Positions 26,539 to 36,266 of a DNA stretch of 64,000 bases are shown here, piece after piece. The stretch comes from Luteolibacter arcticus (GTDB lineage: Bacteria; Verrucomicrobiota; Verrucomicrobiia; Verrucomicrobiales; Akkermansiaceae), in contig NZ_JAPDDT010000021.1 of NCBI RefSeq assembly GCF_025950235.1, positions 1 to 64,000 of the forward strand. Reading direction: 5' to 3'. The number at the start of each line of letters is the position of its first letter. The stretch's first letter is position 1. A program made the translations under genes and the position numbers. Under the pieces are notes generated by a model. It did no database searches, was not told where the DNA came from, and was given only the letters and a program-made list of their open reading frames with translations.

Positions 26539-27681
26539 TCACAGCTTCACCGCATACACCTTCGCACCCACCACCGGCTCGGCGCTCTCGTGCATGACGT
26601 ACGAGCGGCGATGGATCCCGCAAAGCAGCCCCACCGCGCCGAGGCAGATCATCAGGCTGGTGCCGCCGTGGCTCACGAAGGGCAGCGGCAGGCCGTCGTT
26701 CGGCAGCGCGGCCGTCGTCACAGCGATGTTCACGATTGCGGGCACCGCCAGCACACAGGTCATTCCAAGCGCAAGGCAGCGGTCGAAGAGATTCGAGGCG
26801 CGGATCGCGATCGAGCAGCCGCAGACCGCGATGAACACATAGCACAAGACGGTCCCCAGCGTAAACGCGAGGCCCAGTTCTTCACCCACCACCGGGAAGA
26901 TGAAGTCGCTGTAAGCGTAGGTCAGCGTGCCGAATTTCTCCGAGCCATTCCCGAGGCCGACGCCATCGGGACCGCCATTGCCGAAGGCGAGCAAGGCGCG
27001 CCACTGCTGCTGGCCCTTTCCCTGCTGGTGGGCTTCGAGATCAAGCCACGCCTCGATACGGGTCCGCCGCACCGGGTCCGACCAGATGTACCACGAGGCA
27101 CCGATCATGCCGGTGAGTGCGGTGGGCACCAGATAGAGCAACCGCGTGCCCACGCAGAAGAACAGCGCACCCGCCGCGACGGAGAGCGCCAGCGCCGAGC
27201 CCACGTCGGTCTCGATCGCGATCAAGCCGGTGGGCAAGCCAATCAGCATGCCGGGCAGAATAAAACCGCGCCAAAAGGTGTGCACCTCCGTCTGCCAGCG
27301 GGCAAACCAGCCGGCCATCGCAATGAGCGCTACCACCTTCGCCAACTCGGAGGGCTGGAAGCGGCCGATGCCGGGGAAGTAAATCCAGCGATTCGCACCG
27401 AGCTCAGGCCGGGCGACGCCGGGAACGAAGCAGAGCACCAGCAGCACGCAGACAAGGCCGAGTGCCCATGGCCAGCCACGGCGCAGCCAGATCGGATCGA
27501 GCCGTGATGCAATCACGGCACCTATGAGACCGATCACTGCATACTTCGATTGGTCGATGACGAAGGCATACGGCGTCGCCGCGCTTTTCACCCAGGCTCC
27601 GGTGCTGGTGAGCATCACCAGCCCGAGCGCCACGAGCGCGGCTACGGCGGTGCAGAGGAGAATGGAGGCGCTGCGATTCAT
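26539..27681 (-). CDS. ftsW: FtsW/RodA/SpoVE-family peptidoglycan polymerase (FtsW)
   Basis: 380 aa, about ten TM segments. SEDS-family landmarks are visible: GANRWIYFPGIGRFQPSELAK, a catalytic-type Asp in AIETDVGSAL, YSDFIFPVVGEELG, and LPNDGLPLPFVSHGGTSL near the C-terminus. Typical FtsW has 'SYGG' at the last site; here it is SHGG. It polymerises lipid II at the septum with FtsI. It is the last gene of the cell-wall operon, 33 bp after the lysM gene. In many relatives murG follows, but here it is followed by a convergent VOC gene, so the cluster stops early. Confidence 0.93.
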   Translation of the reverse strand: MNRSASILLCTAVAALVALGLVMLTSTGAWVKSAATPYAFVIDQSKYAVIGLIGAVIASRLDPIWLRRGWPWALGLVCVLLVLCFVPGVARPELGANRWIYFPGIGRFQPSELAKVVALIAMAGWFARWQTEVHTFWRGFILPGMLIGLPTGLIAIETDVGSALALSVAAGALFFCVGTRLLYLVPTALTGMIGASWYIWSDPVRRTRIEAWLDLEAHQQGKGQQQWRALLAFGNGGPDGVGLGNGSEKFGTLTYAYSDFIFPVVGEELGLAFTLGTVLCYVFIAVCGCSIAIRASNLFDRCLALGMTCVLAVPAIVNIAVTTAALPNDGLPLPFVSHGGTSLMICLGAVGLLCGIHRRSYVMHESAEPVVGAKVYAVKL

Positions 27682-27714
27682 GGAGGGGGGCCGGCGATTT
27701 CAGGGGCCGGCGAA

Positions 27715-28569
27715 CTACGGGACCATCAGTTGCATGCCGGGCTTGAGCTTGCGCGGGTCGGAAATGCCGTTGGTCTTCATGACCACATCCGGGGTGGTCT
27801 TATGAGCTTGGGCGATCTTCCAGAAGGTATCGCCAGACTTGACGGTGTACTTGCGATTGGAGGCGGGCAGGTTCTGCTGCGTGGCCGGCGTGGAGACCGT
27901 TTGCGTGCCGGCTCCGCGATTGACGCGCGGCTTGAAGACCGTGCCGTTGGTCGCGGCGGCGGTCTCAACCATCGGTGCGTTGCGGATGTCATCCATTGGG
28001 ACGGGAGTCGGTGCCGGTGCGGCTTCCTCGTTCGGCCCGGCATCGGCGGTCTCAAGCGGCACGCTGCCACTACGGGCGCGGACGAGTTCCTCCGGCTCCA
28101 ACGCCTCGATCGTCTGCGGCGGGATGCGAAGGATGCGGCTCGGGCGGATTTCGACGTTGTTGTTCGCCTCGCGCAGCAACTGCTCGCTCACCCCCTTGTC
28201 GCGGGCGATCGAGGCATACGTTTCGCCAGCCTTCGGCTGATACGGCTCGTCGCTCTTGTCGATCTTCGGCAGCGGCTCGCCCGCATCGCGCAATGGGGTG
28301 GCCGGCTCGATGACCATCGCGTTCTTGGCAACGGTGGCGTCCTTCTCAAACCACTTGCTGTGGGCGAAGATACCGGCGATGGCGACGACGTGGATGATCA
28401 GGATGACCACCAGTGCACGGGCGATGCCAAGGTTCGGCACGTCACCTTCTTCCGGCATCGGCGCAGCGACGGCGACGTTCTGCTGCTTGCGGCGGACGTT
28501 GGCGAAAAGCTTGCGGAAGGCCGGCTTCTTTGCCGGACGGCGCTTCACGGAAAGATCGGAGAATTTCAT
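27715..28569 (-). CDS. LysM-domain single-pass membrane protein in the division cluster
   Basis: 284 aa. A basic cytosolic N-terminus (SVKRRPAKKPAFRKLF) is followed by a TM helix at about 48-66 (ALVVILIIHVVAIAGIFA), then a first LysM-like segment (ETYASIARDKGVSEQLLREA), a Pro/Ala/Thr linker, and a C-terminal LysM (KYTVKSGDTFWKIAQAH, LKPGMQLMVP). LysM binds peptidoglycan N-acetylglucosamine. It lies between murD and ftsW with a 9-bp gap to murD, so it is likely co-translated and could link the divisome to the wall. Two-LysM proteins at this place are not part of the classic E. coli cluster. Confidence 0.88.
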   Translation of the reverse strand: MKFSDLSVKRRPAKKPAFRKLFANVRRKQQNVAVAAPMPEEGDVPNLGIARALVVILIIHVVAIAGIFAHSKWFEKDATVAKNAMVIEPATPLRDAGEPLPKIDKSDEPYQPKAGETYASIARDKGVSEQLLREANNNVEIRPSRILRIPPQTIEALEPEELVRARSGSVPLETADAGPNEEAAPAPTPVPMDDIRNAPMVETAAATNGTVFKPRVNRGAGTQTVSTPATQQNLPASNRKYTVKSGDTFWKIAQAHKTTPDVVMKTNGISDPRKLKPGMQLMVP

Positions 28570-28578
28570 GGGTGCGAA

Positions 28579-29883
28579 TCAGCGAAGGTTGAGAACAAGT
28601 TCACGAAAGACATCCCCGCGCTGCTCATAGCCGGAGAATTGATCGAATGAGGATGTGCCGGGGGAAAGCAGGATGGTGCCCCCACGCGGGGCGAGCTTGC
28701 GGGCGGCTTCCACCGCCTCGGTCAGCGTGGTCACCTGCTCCACCGGGACGGCGGAAGAGAAAATGGCAGCAAGCGGTGCGGCGATCTGGCCGTAGGTCAC
28801 GGCAGCCACCGCCTTCTTACCTAACAGCGGCACCACCGGTGCGTAGTCGAGGCCCTTTTCCTTCCCGCCGGCGATGAGGACCACCGGACGCGTTTGCGAT
28901 CGTAGCGCGCTTTCCAACGCATGCAAGTTGGTAGCCTTGGAATCGTTGAGATATTCGACGCCATCGAGCGTGCGCACCAGTTCGCAACGATGCAGCGGTG
29001 GAGCATAGCCATCGAGCGCGGTGCGCGCGGCTTCGAGCGAGATGCCGATCGCCTCGCAGGCGGCGATGGCGGCCATCGCGTTCTCCGCATTGTGCAGGCC
29101 GCGCATGCGGGTGCTCACCTCCAGATCGAGCACTTCCACCCCGCGGCGAGAAATACGACGACCATCGGAGAACCAGTCGGCCTGCGGATCCTCGGTGGAG
29201 AAGGTGACTACCTTTGGCTTGATGCCCGGCAGGTTCTCACCGGTGCGGACGATGGCCGTGTCGTCCGCGTTTTGATTCATGAAGATGCGGAACTTCGCAT
29301 CGAAGTAAGCTTGGACCGTCGGATAGCGGTCCATGTGATCAGGCGCGAAATTCAGCCAGATCGAAACGTCCGGGCGGAAGTCGTGGATCGTTTCGAGCTG
29401 GAACGAGCTGAGCTCGAGCGACACAGCATTCGGCATCGGCTCGCGCAGCACGATCTCGCACAGTGGGTGGCCGTAGTTGCCACAGGGCGCGGCATCGTAG
29501 CCGCCGGCCTTGAGGATACGCTCGACCAGCTCGGTGGTGGTCGTCTTGCCATTGGTACCGGTGATACCGATGATACGACCTTCGTAGTAGCGGTAGCCGA
29601 ATTCGGTCTCGCCGATCGTCTCGGCAGCGCCAGCCGAGTAGGCGGCGACGAGCGGGCCGTAGGTGTCGATGCCCGGGCTGATGACGAGCAGTTCGCACTT
29701 CACCGCGCCGCCCTTTTCCACCGAGGCACCGGGATGAACGTGCACGCCGGCAGGCATGCCTTCGATCGAGAAGGCGGCGTCGTGGACGTGGACTTCCGCA
29801 CCCTCGCGCAGGGCGAGCGCGGCAGCAGCGCGGCCACTACGGCCGGCACCGAGAACGACGACGGATTTTCCAGACAGGGTCAT
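28579..29883 (-). CDS. murD: UDP-N-acetylmuramoylalanine--D-glutamate ligase
   Basis: 434 aa, equal to the family length. A Rossmann-like N-terminus (SVVVLGAGRSGRAAAALAL) binds UDP, then the ATP-binding motif GITGTNGKTTT (about 104-113), the central LNFAPDHMDRYPTVQAYFDAK signature, LHRCELV, and a C-terminal FDQFSGYEQRGDVFRELV. It adds D-Glu to UDP-MurNAc-L-Ala in the cytoplasm. Its start overlaps the mraY stop by one base (TGATG), so translation is coupled. Confidence 0.96.
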   Translation of the reverse strand: MTLSGKSVVVLGAGRSGRAAAALALREGAEVHVHDAAFSIEGMPAGVHVHPGASVEKGGAVKCELLVISPGIDTYGPLVAAYSAGAAETIGETEFGYRYYEGRIIGITGTNGKTTTTELVERILKAGGYDAAPCGNYGHPLCEIVLREPMPNAVSLELSSFQLETIHDFRPDVSIWLNFAPDHMDRYPTVQAYFDAKFRIFMNQNADDTAIVRTGENLPGIKPKVVTFSTEDPQADWFSDGRRISRRGVEVLDLEVSTRMRGLHNAENAMAAIAACEAIGISLEAARTALDGYAPPLHRCELVRTLDGVEYLNDSKATNLHALESALRSQTRPVVLIAGGKEKGLDYAPVVPLLGKKAVAAVTYGQIAAPLAAIFSSAVPVEQVTTLTEAVEAARKLAPRGGTILLSPGTSSFDQFSGYEQRGDVFRELVLNLR

Positions 29884-31097
29884 CAGGCGATCTTGAGCAG
29901 GGCGAGTCCGAACAGCGCGAGCATGATGGAGATGATCCAGAAGCGGATGATCACCTGGCTCTCATGCCAGCCGCGAAGTTCGAAGTGGTGGTGAATGGGC
30001 GCCATCGCGAAGATGCGCTTCCTGCGGAGCTTGAAGCTGCCGACCTGCAGCATTACCGACATGGCCTCCATCACGAAGACACCGCCGATGATGACGAGCA
30101 GCAGTTCCTGCTTCACGCAGATGGCCGCGGTCCCGAGCGCACCGCCGATGGCCAGCGAACCGGTATCACCCATGAAGACCTTCGCCGGGTGGCAATTGAA
30201 CCATAGAAAACCGAAGCCCGCGCCGGCCAAGGCGAGCAACAGCACCGCGAGTTCCCCGATATAGCGGTTGTAGGGAACGACGAGGTACTCGGCAGCCATG
30301 TAAAAGTGCCCGGCGAGGTAGGCGAGGCTGGCGTAGGCGAGCGCCACCGTGATCGTGCAACCGGTGGCGAGGCCATCGAGACCGTCGGTCAGATTCACCG
30401 CATTCGAGCAGCCGATAATGATCGCGGCGAAGAAAGGAATGACCAGGAAGCCGAGGTCGATGATGCCCGTCTTGAAAAGCGGGAAGCAAATCGTCCCGAT
30501 GCTGATGGATTGGTCGCCGAGGCGGAAGCCGGCCAGGTTCTTCGCGAGTTCGTCCGGCGACGCACCATAGCCGCTGATCTCCTTCTTGAAATAGATGAAG
30601 CACGCGGCGACGAGGGCCACGACGAGCTGCCAGAAGAGCTTGGTCCGTGCGCTGACGCCATCCGACTTCTTCTGTTTCACCTTCTTGTAGTCGTCGCAGA
30701 AGCCGAGCAGCCCGAGCGCCGCCATCGTGCAGGAGCAGACGGCCACGAAGGGATTGAGCGGCTGGGCGCAGACGAGGACCGAGATCAATACCGACCCGAT
30801 GATTAGCACGCCGCCCATCGTGGGCGTCCCGACCTTGCCACCATGCAACTCGGCGAGCTTATGGACTTCCTCCGCGGTGCGGATCGGCTGGCCGACTTTC
30901 AGCGAGATCAACCGGCGGATCACCCGCGGCCCGGCGAAAATGCTAAGCAAGAAAGCCAGCACGCACCCGAGCGCAGCACGAAAGGTGATGTAGCCGAGCA
31001 GATTGAGGAATGAGAAGGTGTGTGCCCACTCCTGGACACCTCTCCCCTTCTCCGCCTCGAACGCGGCCTTCCACCATTCGTAGATCCAGTAAAGCAT
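29883..31097 (-). CDS. mraY: Phospho-N-acetylmuramoyl-pentapeptide-transferase
   Basis: 404 aa, about 10 TM helices, longer than the E. coli enzyme (360) because of an N-terminal extension and internal loops. Signatures are GTPTMGGVLII, DDYKKVKQKKSDG, NLTDGLDGLATG (about 232), FMGDTGSLAIGGALG and the catalytic-loop APIHHHFELRGW. It transfers phospho-MurNAc-pentapeptide to undecaprenyl phosphate to make lipid I at the inner membrane. The spacing to murF is 3 bp and to murD is a one-base overlap, as expected for one tightly coupled operon. Confidence 0.96.
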   Translation of the reverse strand: MLYWIYEWWKAAFEAEKGRGVQEWAHTFSFLNLLGYITFRAALGCVLAFLLSIFAGPRVIRRLISLKVGQPIRTAEEVHKLAELHGGKVGTPTMGGVLIIGSVLISVLVCAQPLNPFVAVCSCTMAALGLLGFCDDYKKVKQKKSDGVSARTKLFWQLVVALVAACFIYFKKEISGYGASPDELAKNLAGFRLGDQSISIGTICFPLFKTGIIDLGFLVIPFFAAIIIGCSNAVNLTDGLDGLATGCTITVALAYASLAYLAGHFYMAAEYLVVPYNRYIGELAVLLLALAGAGFGFLWFNCHPAKVFMGDTGSLAIGGALGTAAICVKQELLLVIIGGVFVMEAMSVMLQVGSFKLRRKRIFAMAPIHHHFELRGWHESQVIIRFWIISIMLALFGLALLKIA

Positions 31098-31100
31098 GAG

Positions 31101-32468
31101 TTAGTCTTGGGTCGGAAAGGCCTGCTGCATCACCCGCTCCATCGCGGCGCTGCGGCTGGCTTTGAAAAGGACGACATCGCCGGCAGTCGCATGACGGGCG
31201 AGCCACGCAGCGGCTTCGGCTTGATCGGAAAAATGTTCGGCGTTGCCCGCGCCTTCGGCGATGCCTTCGGAGCCGGGGCCGACGGTCACCACGGTGAGCC
31301 CGCGCCCGGCCGCCAGACGACCGACCTTGAGATGGGCCTCCGGACCGTGGCTACCGAGTTCGCCCATGCGACCGAGCACCGCAATGCGCCTGCCAGTGCC
31401 ATTGCGCACCGGCGTTTCGGCAAGGGTGTCGATCGCCGCAGCCATCGACTCGGGATTGGCGTTGTAGGTATCGTCGAAGATCACCACACCACCGCTGGTG
31501 AAGCGACGCAGCCGGCCGCTGGTGAGCGTGGTATTGGAAAGCCCCGCGGCAATCTCTTCCGGCGCGATGCCGAGAAACCATCCGGCACCCGCGGCAAGCA
31601 ACGCATTCGTGACCATGTGGCGACCGGCGACCGGCAGATCCACTTCGGCGGCAGGCTTGCCATCGATCTCCAGCGTGAAGCTCGAGCCGCTTTCCGAAGT
31701 GACGAGATTCTCCGCACGGATCACTCCGCGGCCGTTGCCCACCGCGATGACACGCGCCTTGGTACGACGTTTGAAGTAGTCGTGGAAATCGCAGCCGGCG
31801 GGCACGAACAGCGCACCGTCTTCCGGCAAGCTGCGGGCGAGCGCACCCTTTTCTTCCGCGATCGAGTCTCGGCTGCCCATATACTCGATGTGGGCGGTGC
31901 CGATGTTGGTGATGATCCCCAGGGTCGGCCGCGCGATCTCACACAGCGGCGCAATCTCGCCGGGATGATTCATCCCCATCTCGAAGACCGCCGCACCGTG
32001 GCTTTCCTCCAACGAAAGCACGCTGAGCGGCACGCCGATGTGATTGTTCAGGTTGCCGCGGGTGGCGCAGACATTGAAAGCGCGGCCCAGTACGGCGGTG
32101 GTGAAATCCTTGGTGCTGGTCTTGCCATTCGACCCCGTGATGCCGACCACCGGAAGCTCGCGCTGGCGGCGATACCAGGCGGCGAAACGCTGGAGTGCTG
32201 CGAGGCTGTCCGGCACGCGGATCACGGCCGCGTTCTCCGGGCACTCCCCTCCCCAACGCTCGACCACGACGATGGAAGCACCGGCTGCCATCGCCTGGCA
32301 GGCGAAGTCGTTTGCATCGAAGCGCTCGCCACGCAGGGCAAAGAAGACCGAACCCGCGGGAATCGTGCGGGTGTCCGTGGAAGCGGACGTCGCAAGCACG
32401 TCGCCGCGTCCGGCGGCGATCACGCCACCGGCATGCAGGGCCAGGGTGCTTGCGTCAATGGGAGTCAT
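31101..32468 (-). CDS. murF: UDP-N-acetylmuramoyl-tripeptide--D-alanyl-D-alanine ligase
   Basis: 455 aa. The Mur ligase N-terminal domain is at ~25-90, then the ATP loop GITGSNGKTSTKDF (about 108-121), EMGMNHPGEIAPLC, NIGTAHIEYMGS, and the C-terminal ligase domain with FDDTYNANPESMAAAI. It adds D-Ala-D-Ala to the UDP-MurNAc tripeptide. The start overlaps the murE stop by four bases (ATGA). It sits between murE and mraY in canonical order. Confidence 0.96.
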   Translation of the reverse strand: MTPIDASTLALHAGGVIAAGRGDVLATSASTDTRTIPAGSVFFALRGERFDANDFACQAMAAGASIVVVERWGGECPENAAVIRVPDSLAALQRFAAWYRRQRELPVVGITGSNGKTSTKDFTTAVLGRAFNVCATRGNLNNHIGVPLSVLSLEESHGAAVFEMGMNHPGEIAPLCEIARPTLGIITNIGTAHIEYMGSRDSIAEEKGALARSLPEDGALFVPAGCDFHDYFKRRTKARVIAVGNGRGVIRAENLVTSESGSSFTLEIDGKPAAEVDLPVAGRHMVTNALLAAGAGWFLGIAPEEIAAGLSNTTLTSGRLRRFTSGGVVIFDDTYNANPESMAAAIDTLAETPVRNGTGRRIAVLGRMGELGSHGPEAHLKVGRLAAGRGLTVVTVGPGSEGIAEGAGNAEHFSDQAEAAAWLARHATAGDVVLFKASRSAAMERVMQQAFPTQD

Positions 32469-33964
32469 CGCTTGCGGGGAGGTGGCTCGGGGCGCTCGGC
32501 AAGAGCGCGGCGCGCTTCGCGGCGGTCATCGAAGTCGATCGTGCGGTCGGCGAACTGCTGGTAGGTCTCGTGGCCCTTGCCGGCGATCAGCACGATATCG
32601 CCTTGGCCGGCGGCATGGATGGCAATGCGGATCGCCTCGGCGCGATCCACCACCGTTTTGTAGCGGGCGCCGCCCATGCCGGCCTCGATCTCCTTGAGGA
32701 TGGCCTCGGGATCTTCGCTACGAGGGTTATCGGAGGTGATGATGCACGCGTCGCTGTATTCCGCGGCAGCCTTCGCCATCAGCGGGCGCTTGGTCTTGTC
32801 GCGATCTCCGCCGCAGCCGAAGACGGTGATGAGCCTGTTAGGATTCAGCTCCTTGAGCGTGCGGCAGGCATTCGTCACTGCATCCGGCGTGTGGGCGTAG
32901 TCGACGAAGACGCTGACGCCGTCCTTGGTGCCACAATGCTCCATGCGACCGGGCACCTGGGGTGCCTCGGCGATGGCGGACACGGCGTCGCGCAGGTTGA
33001 TCTTCATCGCGCTTGCAGCGGCGAGCGCGGAAAGGATGTTGTAAACGTTGAAGCGGCCGATGAGCGGGGTACGCACGAGATACGACTTCCCTTTCGCCGT
33101 CAGCTCGAACTCCATGCCGCGGGCGCTCTGCTTGAAGTTGTTTGCGCGGAAATCGCAGTGAACATTGAAGCCATAGCGGATCAGCGGCATCCGGTCGCCT
33201 AACAGCGTCACCAGCTTCTCGCCGTAGCCGTCGTCGAAATTGACCACCGCCACCGGCTTCTTGCCCAGCGGATTGGCTGCCAGCGTCTCGAACCACGAGA
33301 ACTTGGTCGCGGCATACGCGTCGAGCGTGCCGTGGTAGTCGAGGTGGTCCTGGGTGAGATTCGTGAAGATCGCGGCATCGTAGGCAATGCCATCCACTCG
33401 CTTCTGGTCGATCCCGTGCGAGGACACTTCCATCGCCGCACCGCGGCAGCCGTGATCGACCATGCGGGCAAGCAGGCCATTGAGTTCGACCGGACCCGGC
33501 GTGGTGAAGTTCGCCGGCTTCGTCTCCTCGCCGTCATCGACGACCACCGTGCTGATCAAGCCGGCGCGATGCCAGACACGCTTCATCAGGTGATGCATCA
33601 GGAATGCCGTGGTGGTCTTGCCATTGGTGCCAGTGACACCGGCCAGCCGCAGCTTCTTAGAAGGTTCGCCTGCCAGCACCCGGGCAAACGCCGCCAGCGC
33701 GTGGCGCGTGTCGCTGGTCTGGATGTAAGGGATCTCCGCCGGATGATCGGACTCGGGCGCGGTATCGGAAATGATCGCCGCGGCCCCCTTCTCGATCGCC
33801 GTCGGAATGTAGCTGCGGCCATCGCGGCTTTCACCGCGGACAGCGACGAAGACGACGCCCGGTTCGACAAGGCGCGAATCAGCAGTCACCGCATGGATGT
33901 CGGCGTCGAGGGGGCCGGCGTGCAACGGCCGGTCAAGATGGGCGATGAGATCGCGTAAAATCAC
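32465..33964 (-). CDS. murE: UDP-N-acetylmuramoyl-tripeptide synthetase, meso-diaminopimelate type
   Basis: 499 aa, standard length. ATP-binding GVTGTNGKTTTAF (about 105-117), TPGPVELNGLLARM, EVSSHGIDQKRV, NLTQDHLDYHGTLDAYA, VDYAHTPDA and FGCGGDRDKTKRP are all present. The residue set ITSDNPRSEDP contains DNPR (about 410), the motif that selects meso-diaminopimelate rather than lysine, so the peptidoglycan is predicted to be DAP-type. The start overlaps the ftsI stop by four bases. Confidence 0.97.
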   Translation of the reverse strand: MILRDLIAHLDRPLHAGPLDADIHAVTADSRLVEPGVVFVAVRGESRDGRSYIPTAIEKGAAAIISDTAPESDHPAEIPYIQTSDTRHALAAFARVLAGEPSKKLRLAGVTGTNGKTTTAFLMHHLMKRVWHRAGLISTVVVDDGEETKPANFTTPGPVELNGLLARMVDHGCRGAAMEVSSHGIDQKRVDGIAYDAAIFTNLTQDHLDYHGTLDAYAATKFSWFETLAANPLGKKPVAVVNFDDGYGEKLVTLLGDRMPLIRYGFNVHCDFRANNFKQSARGMEFELTAKGKSYLVRTPLIGRFNVYNILSALAAASAMKINLRDAVSAIAEAPQVPGRMEHCGTKDGVSVFVDYAHTPDAVTNACRTLKELNPNRLITVFGCGGDRDKTKRPLMAKAAAEYSDACIITSDNPRSEDPEAILKEIEAGMGGARYKTVVDRAEAIRIAIHAAGQGDIVLIAGKGHETYQQFADRTIDFDDRREARRALAERPEPPPRKR

Positions 33965-35913
33965 GGTTCTTGGGTTCCGGCGAGCTTGTCCTTGTCTTTC
34001 TCCTCCACCGGCTGGTCGGGGGTGAGATTCATGTGGGCGGCGAGTCGGGCACCGACCTTGGAGAAAATCGGTGCGGCAATGGTGCCACCGTAGCGGGAGA
34101 CCTTGGTGGTGAGCGGATCGTCAATCACCACCACGCAAACAAAGGCGGGATCCTTGGCAGGCAGCATGCCGGCGAAGGAGACGGTGTAGTGGCCAGGCTG
34201 ATAGCGGCCGTCCTTGATCCGCAGAGCGGTGCCGGTCTTGCCAGCGGCGCTGTAGCCGGGGACCTTGGCCAGCAAGGCGGTGCCCTTGATATCGACGACC
34301 TTCTCGAGCGCGCCGCGCATCGCGCGGGCGACCTCGGGCCGGATCACCTCGTTCACCACCTCGGGCTCGTAGCGCTCGACCACGGTGCCGTCGTTCGCGA
34401 TGACCGACTTCACGATGTGCGGCTTGCGCAGCTTGCCATCGCTCGCCACGGCACAGTAGGCCGAGGCCACCTGAAGCGGCGTCACCGCCAGCGAGTAGCC
34501 ATACGTGGCACGGGAGAAATCGACGGCATTGCCGGAGTTGCGGACCATCCCGCGGCTCTCGCCACTGAGCAGGATCCCGCTCTTCTGGCCGAAGCCGAAT
34601 TTCTCCATGTAGCTGTAGTAGCGGGTGGTGCCGAGCTGCAGGCCCAACTTGTAGGCGCCGATGTTGCTGGATTTCTGCAGCACGCCCTCGACGCTCAGAT
34701 AGCCGTAGGGATGGTGATCGGGCACCTTCACCTTGCCCATCTGATAGAGGCCGTTGTGGCAGAAGATCGAGGTCTGCGGGGTCACCAGTCGCTCATTGAG
34801 CGCGGCGGAAGAAGGTACAATCTTGATCGTACTACCCGGCTCGTAGATCGCCTGGAGGGCGAAATTCGCCGCTCCCTTGTCGAGGTCCTTGAGCTGGTTG
34901 AGATTGAAGTGCGGACGGCTCGCCATCCCGAGGATTTCCCCGGTCTTGGGGTCCATTACGATGATGCAGCCGCGCTGGCTTTCCCACTCGGCGAGGCCGG
35001 CATCAAGCTCCTCCTCGACGATGGCCTGGATGCCCATGTCGAGCGTCAGTTCGACATTGAGACCGGCACGAGGTGGCTTGAGGCTGCTGGAATCACCGGG
35101 GATACGGGCACCATTCGGCGCGCGTCGGTGCTCCTGCCAGCCATCGCAACCGGCAAGGTACTCCTCAAGCGCGGCCTCGATGCCGAACTTGCCGATCTGC
35201 CTGAAAATCTTCCCGCCCTTCGCGTCGGCTTCCTCGATCTCACCGGTGTAGCCGATGACGTGGGTCGCGAGATCCGGGGAGGTATACCAACGCTTGAACG
35301 ACTCGCGCAGGAAGAAGCCTTCCAGCCAGTGCTTGGCGATGATCTCACGGACGCGCTCGATGTCGTCCGCCGGGCGATCCTTGATCAGGCAGAACTCCAT
35401 CGACTTGCGGGCGATGGCCTTCTTGATCTCGGCGCGCATGTCCTCGCGCTTCATGCCGAGCGGCCGCGCGAGCAAGCTGACCGCCTGGGCGATCCCCTTT
35501 TCCACCAAGGTGCCAGCCGGCATGTCCTCGGCTTCCTTCAGGATCACACCGCGCTCGGCGAGGATGCGGCTCTTGCGATCCTGCGGCGAAAGCTGCTCCC
35601 ACCCCGGCTCCACGCTGGCCCGCTCATAGGCCAGCGGATAGGAGATCAACAGCGGATCCGTCAGGTGCTGCAGGTCCACGAAGACCGAAGCCACCGGCAT
35701 GCTCTTGGCGAGCACCTCTTCATTGCGGTCCACGATCGTGCCGCGCAGGCCCGCCAGGACCTCGCGCCGCTCGAACGTCTGCCGCGCCTTGTTCGCGTAG
35801 TGCTTGCGATCCCAGACCTGAATCTGGATCAGCCGCACCGAAAGCAAACTGAGCCCGGTCACCAGGACCGAGCACAGTAAGACACACCTTGTCTGAAAGT
35901 GGCGTTTGGACAT
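33961..35913 (-). CDS. ftsI: Penicillin-binding protein FtsI/PBP3 (class B transpeptidase)
   Basis: 650 aa. One N-terminal TM segment (CVLLCSVLVTGLSLLSVRLI), a PBP dimerisation domain, and a C-terminal transpeptidase domain with SxxK in GSTIK (about 358-361), SSN in KSSNIGAYKLG (about 413) and KTG in AAGKTGTAL (about 559). It cross-links septal peptidoglycan with FtsW. There is no PASTA domain; the tail is short and charged (PVEEKDKDKLAGTQEP). The start overlaps the ftsL stop by one base. Confidence 0.95.
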   Translation of the reverse strand: MSKRHFQTRCVLLCSVLVTGLSLLSVRLIQIQVWDRKHYANKARQTFERREVLAGLRGTIVDRNEEVLAKSMPVASVFVDLQHLTDPLLISYPLAYERASVEPGWEQLSPQDRKSRILAERGVILKEAEDMPAGTLVEKGIAQAVSLLARPLGMKREDMRAEIKKAIARKSMEFCLIKDRPADDIERVREIIAKHWLEGFFLRESFKRWYTSPDLATHVIGYTGEIEEADAKGGKIFRQIGKFGIEAALEEYLAGCDGWQEHRRAPNGARIPGDSSSLKPPRAGLNVELTLDMGIQAIVEEELDAGLAEWESQRGCIIVMDPKTGEILGMASRPHFNLNQLKDLDKGAANFALQAIYEPGSTIKIVPSSAALNERLVTPQTSIFCHNGLYQMGKVKVPDHHPYGYLSVEGVLQKSSNIGAYKLGLQLGTTRYYSYMEKFGFGQKSGILLSGESRGMVRNSGNAVDFSRATYGYSLAVTPLQVASAYCAVASDGKLRKPHIVKSVIANDGTVVERYEPEVVNEVIRPEVARAMRGALEKVVDIKGTALLAKVPGYSAAGKTGTALRIKDGRYQPGHYTVSFAGMLPAKDPAFVCVVVIDDPLTTKVSRYGGTIAAPIFSKVGARLAAHMNLTPDQPVEEKDKDKLAGTQEP

Positions 35914-36266
35914 CAGTCGTCTCGGACGTCGGCGACCTCAGGGCCGGTCTTGACCGCAGGTTGGTGCGGCCGGACCTCCTCGATGTCGGCGGGGGTGATG
36001 GCTACGAGACTGGAAGCGGACTCCTTGAGCCGCTCCTTCATTTCAAAACGGTCGAGCAACTTGTCGGTGCGCACTTCGACCATGCGGATCTTCACCTTGG
36101 TCTGCTCGATGCGCGTCTGCGCACGGTCGATCTCGCGCTCCACCTGGACCTGCGAGTTTTTCGCAACCGCGTGCATGATGCCGCCGGCGATGACCACCAG
36201 GGCAGCGAGAATCAGCGTGATGAAAACGGAGATGTGAGTGGTAGGCTCGGAACGGAGACGGTTCAT
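35913..36266 (-). CDS. ftsL: FtsL-like septum formation protein
   Basis: 117 aa. A short cytosolic N-terminus (MNRLRSEPTTHIS) leads to one TM helix (VFITLILAALVVIAGGIMHA), then a coiled-coil of about 55 residues (VEREIDRAQTRIEQTKVKIR) and a charged C-terminus. Size, topology and position between rsmH and ftsI match FtsL, a bitopic partner of FtsB/FtsI in the divisome. Sequence identity in this family is low, so the name rests on context. The start overlaps the rsmH stop by four bases. Confidence 0.78.
   Translation of the reverse strand: MNRLRSEPTTHISVFITLILAALVVIAGGIMHAVAKNSQVQVEREIDRAQTRIEQTKVKIRMVEVRTDKLLDRFEMKERLKESASSLVAITPADIEEVRPHQPAVKTGPEVADVRDD

Noticed and set aside
33970..35880. 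A 636-codon plus-strand frame opposite ftsI
   Set aside because: It is an antisense shadow of a well-supported PBP gene, with no recognisable domain.
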